Source of the DNA: Pontibacillus chungwhensis
GTDB taxonomy: Bacteria; Bacillota; Bacilli; Bacillales; BH030062
Reading direction: 5' to 3'
Assembly (NCBI RefSeq): GCF_030166655.1
Contig: NZ_CP126446.1
Location: 992,001 to 1,056,000, forward strand
DNA: 64,000 bases
Shown here: positions 58,793 to 64,000 of the stretch, piece after piece
Layout of the letters: each line of letters starts with the position of its first letter
Position numbering within the stretch: the first letter of the stretch is position 1
Made by a program: the position numbers and the translations under genes
Notes under the pieces: model-generated
The model's input: the letters and a program-made list of their open reading frames with translations, nothing else
What the model was told of the DNA's origin: nothing
The model's database searches: none

Positions 58793-58908
58793 GGCCGGAT
58801 TTTCGCTAACGGCCACGCTCCTTTAAGCTACGTAAACATTCTCCTAGCTTGTCGTTCAACCAGTTTCCTAAATATGTTATGATGGCACTAATAGCAGGAG
58901 GTGGTAGC

Positions 58909-59298
58909 GTGAGTGGAATTGTCTTATTTGACGGAGAATGTAACTTCTGTGACCAAAGCGTTCAATTCATCATAAAACGCGATCCAGAAGGATATTTCTC
59001 CTTCGCATCTCTACAAAGTGAAATCGGCCAGGAACTGCTTCATAAACATCAGATCCCTACCCATACAGATAGCTTTATATTAATCGAAGACAACCAGGCC
59101 TATACGAAATCTTCAGCCGCATTAAACGTGTGCAAGCATTTAAAAGGGGCATGGAAAGGGCTTAGAATCTTCACCCTTGTTCCAAAGTTTGTACGAGATC
59201 GGGTGTATGATGTGATTGCCAAGAATCGCTATAAGTGGTTTGGGAAGAAAGACAGCTGTATGCTGCCATCTAAGGAAATTCGGAAGCGATTTTTATAA
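58909..59298 (+). CDS. DCC-family thiol-disulfide oxidoreductase (DUF393)
   Basis: 129-residue thioredoxin-fold-like protein with the family's N-terminal VLFDGECNFCDQSVQFIIKR (DxxC-x2-C; Cys pair at about residues 11 and 14) and a late DSCMLPSKEIRKRFL. Relatives are called YuxK. Redox partner and role are unknown. GTG 58909 is preceded by AGGAGGTGG with good spacing; the frame is open further upstream without a site. Confidence 0.87.
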   Translation: MSGIVLFDGECNFCDQSVQFIIKRDPEGYFSFASLQSEIGQELLHKHQIPTHTDSFILIEDNQAYTKSSAALNVCKHLKGAWKGLRIFTLVPKFVRDRVYDVIAKNRYKWFGKKDSCMLPSKEIRKRFL

Positions 59299-59303
59299 AT
59301 GGT

Positions 59304-59336
59304 AAAGGAGAGGATGTAATATTCTCTCCTTTTTTA
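59304..59336 (+). terminator. Terminator after the DCC gene
   Basis: AAAGGAGAG / CTCTCCTTT stem and T6. Confidence 0.88.
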
Positions 59337-59492
59337 TATGCTGGGAAGTGCATTGTTGTAAAATTCTTATTTAACCAAAAAAGGGGTTATTTGTGCTACA
59401 ATATAAGTCTTAATACCTATACTTAATGAAGTGCATTTAGTTTTACTTCCTTATAAATAAGACGAAATGGCTCAAGGAAAAGGGGGAAATAA

Positions 59493-60383
59493 ATGAATTA
59501 TTGCTCAGCTTCTATTGAAGAAAAGAAAAGCTTTACAATCTTTCCTAGCCTTCCGGATTTTGATGGATCAACCCACAAACATACATATCCAAAAGATAAG
59601 CCAGGCATCCAAACGTATTTAAGGGACATTAGAAGATTGCGAAGGGAAAGTCCAATTCGAGACTGGGAAACTGATACAGAAATTGAAGCATTTAAACAGG
59701 TGGAAAAAGGTGATGAGGAGATAAAGAAATTAATTTTTCTAAAATTTTTACCACTCGTTCCTTCTGTAGTCAGATATTATGCGGATGATTGTTTACGCTT
59801 AGAAGATTTAATACAAGAAGGAAACCTAGCACTAATGGATGCGATAGACAGTTTCGATTACAGAAAAGGTTACAGATTTTCCTCTCATGCTATATGGAGG
59901 ATTCGTAGGGTGGTAAGAAGGAAAATCGCATTCTACATATCTCCTTTTACAATCCCTTCTGACTCCCTGGCCGTATTAGCTAAAGGAAATCGTTTGTATG
60001 AAGATGGGGGGTATTCTTCTGTTGAAGACGCGTTTCGTCAATCGATGCCTAATCGGGAACTTCACCTTTATTATACTAGTCAGTACCAATCATTAAGTGA
60101 TTTTTCCTTAGAACAACAAGAAACTTTTTGTGATTTGTCTTCGTTGGATATAGAAGAATGTGTAATGACTAAAAGTTTATTAGAGGATGTGAAAATCCGG
60201 CTCAAAAGAAATTTTTCGTATAGAGAACAAACAATAATGGGTTTGATATACGGATTTGAAGACGGTAGGAGTAGAAGTTTGAGCGAAGTAGGGAAGGTTT
60301 TTGGGATATCCAGAGAAAGAGTGAGACAGATTCACACAAGTGTGGTGAATAGACTTCAAAATTTGTACGTTGAAAAAGTATAA
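59493..60383 (+). CDS. Divergent RpoD-like sigma-70 factor
   Basis: 296-residue sigma factor with region 1.2 (GIQTYLRDIRRLRRESPIRD, WETDTEIEAFKQVEKGDEE), region 2 (LIQEGNLALMDAIDSFDYRK, GYRFSSHAIWRIRRVVRRKI) and region 4 (YREQTIMGLIYGFEDGRSRS, LSEVGKVFGISRERVRQIHT). Region 3 (about 150-215) is poorly conserved. It lacks region 1.1 and is not the housekeeping SigA. Its base composition is AT-rich, unlike the gluconate genes beside it. It has an AAAGGGGGAAAT site. The promoter set it reads is unknown. Confidence 0.85.
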   Translation: MNYCSASIEEKKSFTIFPSLPDFDGSTHKHTYPKDKPGIQTYLRDIRRLRRESPIRDWETDTEIEAFKQVEKGDEEIKKLIFLKFLPLVPSVVRYYADDCLRLEDLIQEGNLALMDAIDSFDYRKGYRFSSHAIWRIRRVVRRKIAFYISPFTIPSDSLAVLAKGNRLYEDGGYSSVEDAFRQSMPNRELHLYYTSQYQSLSDFSLEQQETFCDLSSLDIEECVMTKSLLEDVKIRLKRNFSYREQTIMGLIYGFEDGRSRSLSEVGKVFGISRERVRQIHTSVVNRLQNLYVEKV

Positions 60384-60401
60384 AGTAAAAGAGATAGTAA
60401 T

Positions 60402-60434
60402 CTCTGAATCACGATAACCGCCCGTGATTCAGAG
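60402..60434. terminator. Inverted repeat between sigma factor and SDR genes
   Basis: CTCTGAATCACG / CGTGATTCAGAG stem of 12 bp with a nine-base loop. No strong T-run is seen on either strand, so it is a weak terminator or a protective hairpin for converging genes. Confidence 0.55.
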
Positions 60435-60445
60435 GACGTCTCATC

Positions 60446-61201
60446 CTAACTTCCAAACGTATTGCCTCCATTCACATTCATGTTCTGCCCGGTAATAAAG
60501 GAAGCTTCTTCACTGGCAAGATAGGCAACCATGCTTGCAATATCTTCTGGTTTCCCTAATCGCTTCATAGGTACCTGGTCTACATAGTCACGGGCGCTTT
60601 CTTCTGTAACCTCACCATGCCGTTCAACAGGTGTGAAGCCAGGGTGAACAGCATTGACTGTAATCCCGTATTCCCCGAGTTCATTTGCCCATGAACGGGT
60701 CATTCCAATGACGGAAGATTTGGCCGTTACGTAGTTCGAAAAATGACTGTTTCCTAATCCGACGACTTCACTGCCAATATTAATAATGCGTCCCCACTGA
60801 TTCTCCTTCATACTGCCCATCACTTCTTTTGTTAATAGAAGAGGGGATTTGACCGAGAAGTGCAATTGATCAAGGTAATCCTCCCATGTCACTTCTTCTA
60901 AGGATAATTCAGGCTGAGGCCCAGTCGCGTTGTTGACTAGTATATCAATGGGTTGTGAAAAGGCATGCTCAGCATTCCTCACAAGTTTCTGTACGTCAGC
61001 TTCGTCCGTTACATCCGCTTGAAGCTTAATAGCTTCTCCGCCTTCATTCTTAATTTCTTCCACAACACGGTTAGCATTTTCAGCGTTATTCGCATAATTT
61101 ACAATCACTTTTCCGCCCATCTTAGCAAACTTCTGGGCTATACATTTCCCTAATCCTTTTGAACTTCCTGTTACTAATACAACTTTATTGGTAAGGGTCA
61201 T
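60446..61201 (-). CDS. SDR oxidoreductase, FabG-like
   Basis: 251-residue short-chain dehydrogenase. Cofactor motif VTGSSKGLGKCIAQKFAKMG (TGxxxGxG), NNAT (ILVNNATGPQ), catalytic Ser in INIGSEVVG and YVTAK (Tyr, Lys), and a C-terminal ITGQNMNVNGGNTFGS end. NADPH preference is likely. The substrate is not known; it resembles 3-oxoacyl-ACP reductase but stands alone. A 14-bp hairpin lies upstream (61242-61281). Confidence 0.9.
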   Translation of the reverse strand: MTLTNKVVLVTGSSKGLGKCIAQKFAKMGGKVIVNYANNAENANRVVEEIKNEGGEAIKLQADVTDEADVQKLVRNAEHAFSQPIDILVNNATGPQPELSLEEVTWEDYLDQLHFSVKSPLLLTKEVMGSMKENQWGRIINIGSEVVGLGNSHFSNYVTAKSSVIGMTRSWANELGEYGITVNAVHPGFTPVERHGEVTEESARDYVDQVPMKRLGKPEDIASMVAYLASEEASFITGQNMNVNGGNTFGS

Positions 61202-61241
61202 TTGAATATCACTTCTTCCTTTCTTAAGAAATAAGGGAGGA

Positions 61242-61281
61242 TTAGACTCCTTTTATAAATTCCTTCATAAAAGGAGTCTAA
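61242..61281. promoter_or_regulatory. Strong inverted repeat upstream of the SDR gene
   Basis: TTAGACTCCTTTTA and its exact complement TAAAAGGAGTCTAA are separated by 12 bases. It may be an operator, or an RNA hairpin in the SDR leader. The 3' side contains AAAGGAG, which resembles a ribosome site but is on the plus strand. No T-run is seen. Confidence 0.5.
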
Positions 61282-61319
61282 ATCATGATACGTACTCAGT
61301 TAGCCTTACTATGTTATGA

Positions 61320-61547
61320 CTAACGAAATAGAAAGAACTTTCTCGAATGGTTTTCATCATAACAAATGATGTGCGGCTTAATCTCAAATGGGTAATATTC
61401 TAATTTTACTGGATTGATTCTCATAAATTTTAATAACTGATCATTAGATGTGAAAGCTACCAGGTCAGAGAACTCCCATTCGTTGTGTTCATTGTAGAAA
61501 CTTATTTTAGTAAAACGTTCTTCTTTTAATTGTTGTAAAAGCTCCAC
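61320..61547 (-). CDS. Small hypothetical protein
   Basis: 75-residue soluble protein (ELLQQLKEERFTKISFYNEH, FSDLVAFTSNDQLLKFMRIN, ending SRKFFLFR). GTG 61547 is seven bases after AGGGGG; TTG two codons earlier is too close. No family is recognised. It is AT-rich like the sigma factor gene. Confidence 0.6.
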   Translation of the reverse strand: MELLQQLKEERFTKISFYNEHNEWEFSDLVAFTSNDQLLKFMRINPVKLEYYPFEIKPHIICYDENHSRKFFLFR

Positions 61548-61829
61548 TATCAATCCCCCTGAGAAAATCTTTACCCTTATAAGTGTATAAAGAAACTAAG
61601 GCTCCAAAGAAGTGCCAACTAATTTTCTTGATATAGCAATGATGTTTGTCCTTATTATAACGGCTTCCTTGTTATTTGTCTTAATAACTTATAGAGAGGA
61701 TTATTTTTTTAACAGGTAAGAACAAGGCGCCAGACGCTCATTTCCCACGATTCCGTTTACAAATAGGTTTCATCTTGCTCTGAAATGGAAAATGGTTTAT
61801 ATAGAAACAATTGGCAAAGGAGTGAGGGT

Positions 61830-62027
61830 ATGAAGAAGAAGTTGCGAGTTGGCGGTATTGTTGCCATGGTCATTGGTTTACTCGCATTCTTTATTGGCAT
61901 ACCGCTTTTCAAAGGGAATGGTGAGCCTACTTTGGGAGACGGACTTGTCATATTGGTTAGCTTCTTATTCGTGTTTGCCTTTGGGCTTTGCCTCACGGTT
62001 GTCAGTAAGTTTATGAGAGAACAATAG
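61830..62027 (+). CDS. Small two-helix membrane protein
   Basis: 65-residue protein: basic N-terminus (MKKKLRVG), helix GIVAMVIGLLAFFIGIPLF, a short loop, helix GLVILVSFLFVFAFGLCLTV, and a short basic tail. ATG 61830 follows AAAGGAGTGAGGGT; the upstream in-frame GTG has no site. No family is recognised. Confidence 0.7.
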   Translation: MKKKLRVGGIVAMVIGLLAFFIGIPLFKGNGEPTLGDGLVILVSFLFVFAFGLCLTVVSKFMREQ

Positions 62028-62110
62028 AGGTTTCATTAAACCGTATTCATATTGGTAGTCATAGAAGCATACACTTATTGTGCTTGCTTAAATTTTGGGG
62101 AGGGGTACGA

Positions 62111-63154
62111 ATGAGGAGAACGACGAAGTGGAAAGGACTAAAGAGTCTTATTAGTATAACGGCATTCTTTCTTCTGCTAATTGGAACTCAAGTAGCAACA
62201 GCAGCTGAGAAAGAATGGACAGGCAGTGGCAAAGAGGTGCCAGCCGATAAAGAGTGGACGATTACATTTAATACATCTGTTGAATATGATGAACTAAGTG
62301 AAAGTATCACTGTAAAAGATCAAAGTGGTGAAAAAGTAAAAGTGACTGTTGAGAAAGTGAATGATCAAATGTTAAAGGTTCTTCCGCCGCAAGAAGGATA
62401 TAAAGTTGGAGAATCTTATGCGTTACGAGTTGGAGAGATTGCTTCAAACCGTAAAGTCATGATGAAAGATGGCATTACGATGAAATTTACAATTGCTGAG
62501 CCGGTGAAGCAAGATCCATCTTCTTACCAAGAGCTCGTGAGATCGATTAACCCTGAGATTCGTGATCTGCTTGTAAGTGGATGGGATGAAGAGGCGTTTA
62601 AGCCAGGTGATTTCAAAAACATAGAAGAAGACCTGAAGAAGGTTGCTACTGATTCATTTGTTCAAAATACATTAAAACCTTACTTTGAAGAGACCATGTG
62701 TCATCCATGTGATTCATCCATGTTTCCGTTTCAGATCGCACCAGAACTTCATTTTGAAGTGATGAAAGATACAGAGGATGAACGAGTGTTTCAAACGGCA
62801 GAGCTTTCAAATGACCTCTCAATGGGAAGTCTTGTAACCTATACGTTTACCAAACAAAAGGATACTTGGTTGCTAGATGATTACCAGAGAGAGAGGTTTA
62901 GTGGTAAGGGGCTAGACGTTAGCAAAGAGGAAGCCAGTGCCTATCTTAAAGAGGATTACTTAAGCGATCCTCATTATGGATTTGAAAGCGTCGATGTAAC
63001 GTTTTTAGCTGAAGGAACAGAAGAGAAATACGATCCGTATACAGAGAAACGCCACGATCGTACTTATTATGTGTTTGAAGTGAAGACAGATAAAGAAACG
63101 TTCAAGCGTAAATTCTACCCGTTTGATGGGTACGTTGAATATATTGCGGATTAA
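62111..63154 (+). CDS. Secreted protein with N-terminal Ig-like (SbsA-type) domain
   Basis: 347-residue exported protein: signal peptide (about 1-31, LISITAFFLLLIGTQVATAA), an Ig-like domain (about 33-115; VPADKEWTITFNTSVEYDEL, ESITVKDQSGEKVKVTVEKV, YALRVGEIASNRKVMMKDG) like those of S-layer proteins, then an unassigned domain with a Cys pair (ETMCHPCDSS) and VTYTFTKQKDTWLLDDYQRE. It may be a wall or envelope protein; the enzyme role, if any, is unknown. ATG 62111 follows GGGGAGGGG. Confidence 0.78.
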   Translation: MRRTTKWKGLKSLISITAFFLLLIGTQVATAAEKEWTGSGKEVPADKEWTITFNTSVEYDELSESITVKDQSGEKVKVTVEKVNDQMLKVLPPQEGYKVGESYALRVGEIASNRKVMMKDGITMKFTIAEPVKQDPSSYQELVRSINPEIRDLLVSGWDEEAFKPGDFKNIEEDLKKVATDSFVQNTLKPYFEETMCHPCDSSMFPFQIAPELHFEVMKDTEDERVFQTAELSNDLSMGSLVTYTFTKQKDTWLLDDYQRERFSGKGLDVSKEEASAYLKEDYLSDPHYGFESVDVTFLAEGTEEKYDPYTEKRHDRTYYVFEVKTDKETFKRKFYPFDGYVEYIAD

Positions 63155-63160
63155 GATGAG

Positions 63161-63190
63161 AAAAGCCTGAGGTGAGCCTCAGGCTTTTTC
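63161..63190 (+). terminator. Terminator after the 62111 gene
   Basis: AAAAGCCTGAGG / CCTCAGGCTTTT stem with T5. Confidence 0.9.
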
Positions 63191-63197
63191 TATTTTG

Positions 63198-63247
63198 TTG
63201 ACCTCTTCCTGAATCTGTTATATAATTATCTTGAATTCGAGATAATT
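63198..63247 (+). promoter_or_regulatory. Promoter with MhqR-like operator
   Basis: A strong promoter TTGACC (63198-63203), 17 bp, TATAAT (63221-63226) overlaps AATTATCTTGAATTCGAGAT then AATT (63224-63247), a 24-bp palindrome with one pair mismatched. Its inner ATCTTGAATTCGAGAT corresponds to the MhqR operator TATCTCGAATTCGAGATA as I recall it. In B. subtilis MhqR represses quinone-detoxifying dioxygenases. Confidence 0.78.
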
Positions 63248-63280
63248 AATCAATCTATTCTATAAAAAGGTGGTTCGAAT

Positions 63281-64000
63281 ATGAATTTATTAGGTATTCA
63301 TCACGTTTCGATATTAACGGGGAAAGCGGAGAAGAACTTTGAATTTTACACGAAAATCTTAGGTATGCGCCTTGTGAAAAAAGGCGTCAATCAGGACGAT
63401 ACGACTTCGTATCACTTATTTTACGGGGATGCAAAAGGGAACCCAGGCACGGAGCTGACCTTCTTTGATATCCCGATGCTCGCAAAGACTCATCCAGGAG
63501 TATCAAGCATTACAAGTACTTCGCTAAGGGTGAAAAGCTCAGCTTCCCTGGAGTATTGGAAGGAGCGTTTCCAGCAATTCGGAGTGGAGCATGAAGAGAT
63601 TAAGAAGCGGGCGAACCGTAGCACGTTGGCTTTTGAAGATTTCGAAGGAACAAAGTTGATCCTGGTCGCAGATGACAATGAGGAAGGGGTAGCGCCAGGT
63701 GAAGCCTGGAGTGAAACAGATATTCCTGTAGAACACGGGATTGTAGGACTTGGTGCTGTTCTTCTACGTGTCCGTGACCAGCAGCCGACAGCTCATGTTT
63801 TAACAAATATCTTAGGTTTTGAACATGTTGGTTCGTACCCTTCTGTTGATGGGGAAGGGTTGCCGGATGTCGACGTGTTCTCAACAGGTGAAGGCGGAGT
63901 TGGAGCAGAGGTCCATATCCAAGAGCGCAAAGATTTACCGAAAGAACGGATCGGAAGAGGTGGGGTGCACCATGTGGCCTTCCGTATCCCGAATGAAGAA
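63281..64000 (+). CDS. mhqO: VOC-family ring-cleaving dioxygenase, MhqO-like, truncated by window end
   Basis: 240 residues are visible and the frame runs off the right edge. It is a glyoxalase/extradiol dioxygenase-fold protein: LGIHHVSILTGKAEKNFEFY at the start gives the first metal His. VKKGVNQDDTTSYHLFYGD and GTELTFFDIP follow, and GGVHHVAFRIPNEE begins the second half with another His. Members degrade hydroquinone-type compounds with Fe2+. The AAAAGGTGG site and the MhqR-like operator upstream support a role in quinone stress. Which of MhqA, MhqE or MhqO it equals cannot be settled. Confidence 0.82.
   Translation, partial: MNLLGIHHVSILTGKAEKNFEFYTKILGMRLVKKGVNQDDTTSYHLFYGDAKGNPGTELTFFDIPMLAKTHPGVSSITSTSLRVKSSASLEYWKERFQQFGVEHEEIKKRANRSTLAFEDFEGTKLILVADDNEEGVAPGEAWSETDIPVEHGIVGLGAVLLRVRDQQPTAHVLTNILGFEHVGSYPSVDGEGLPDVDVFSTGEGGVGAEVHIQERKDLPKERIGRGGVHHVAFRIPNEE

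Overview
The window looks like chromosome from a spore-forming, probably moderately halophilic member of the Bacillaceae (Halobacillus/Pontibacillus-like; the genus is a guess). Evidence: Bacillus-type ribosome binding sites, a spore-coat cluster with SigK-type promoters, a Spo0E-like phosphatase, a BCCT osmolyte transporter, S-box, FapR-like and MhqR-like control sites, and synteny with B. subtilis (yjbQ ... fabI-cotO-cotZ ... yjcA ... yjcF-yjcG-yjcH). Here hom-thrC-thrB sits between yjbQ and fabI, where my recollection of B. subtilis puts thiamine genes.

Layout. 1-6.5 kb: a truncated K+/H+ antiporter, the threonine operon and fabI. 6.5-7.1 kb: a tandem array of about 20-21 bp units. 7.2-10.7 kb: spore coat genes and small, probably sporulation-linked genes. 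10.7-14.5 kb: MBL hydrolase, DUF421 protein and yjcF-G-H. 14.8-18.5 kb: a TAXI-TRAP transporter. 18.6-19.06 kb: a second 21-bp array. 19-29.5 kb: BCCT transporter, ferritin-like protein, secreted LTD-PLD protein, acetyltransferase, an NTase/Nudix/ANT(6)-like operon, a heptose-bisphosphatase-like HAD protein, and an S-box-controlled ATP-grasp + flavin monooxygenase pair.

The most unusual part is 30.05-34.98 kb. An HTH-TPR (RRNPP-type) regulator and a 43-codon secreted-peptide gene are followed by five tandem 20-23-residue peptide genes that share a near-identical leader (MKIEVKKTEKLKPT) and end in PYGG. Next come a ThiF/MccB-like adenylating enzyme with an N-terminal PqqD/RRE-like domain and a membrane M50-type protease that also carries a PqqD-like domain. 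I read this as a quorum-regulated RiPP locus in which an E1-like enzyme activates the C-terminal diglycine of a ribosomal peptide. There is no radical SAM, YcaO, LanM or ABC exporter gene nearby.

35-46 kb: tRNA-Val(GAC), then an AT-rich accessory stretch (AI-2E family protein, lipoproteins, membrane-anchored proteins arranged as two lipoprotein + anchored-protein pairs, SLH-GH3 enzyme, small membrane proteins). 46-48.6 kb: feoA with feoB split into two genes. 49-58.6 kb: sugar-acid catabolism, with an IclR-controlled KDPG aldolase/KDGal kinase/galactonate dehydratase operon and an RpiR-type regulator divergent from a gluconate kinase/permease/6-phosphogluconate dehydrogenase operon. 58.9-64 kb: DCC protein, an unusual RpoD-like sigma factor, SDR, small and secreted proteins, and a right-truncated ring-cleaving dioxygenase under an MhqR-like operator.

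Five copies of a 125-130 bp hairpin element (10.0, 48.8, 49.0, 53.0 and 58.7 kb) have perfectly paired 16-18 bp arms whose sequences differ between copies but stay complementary.
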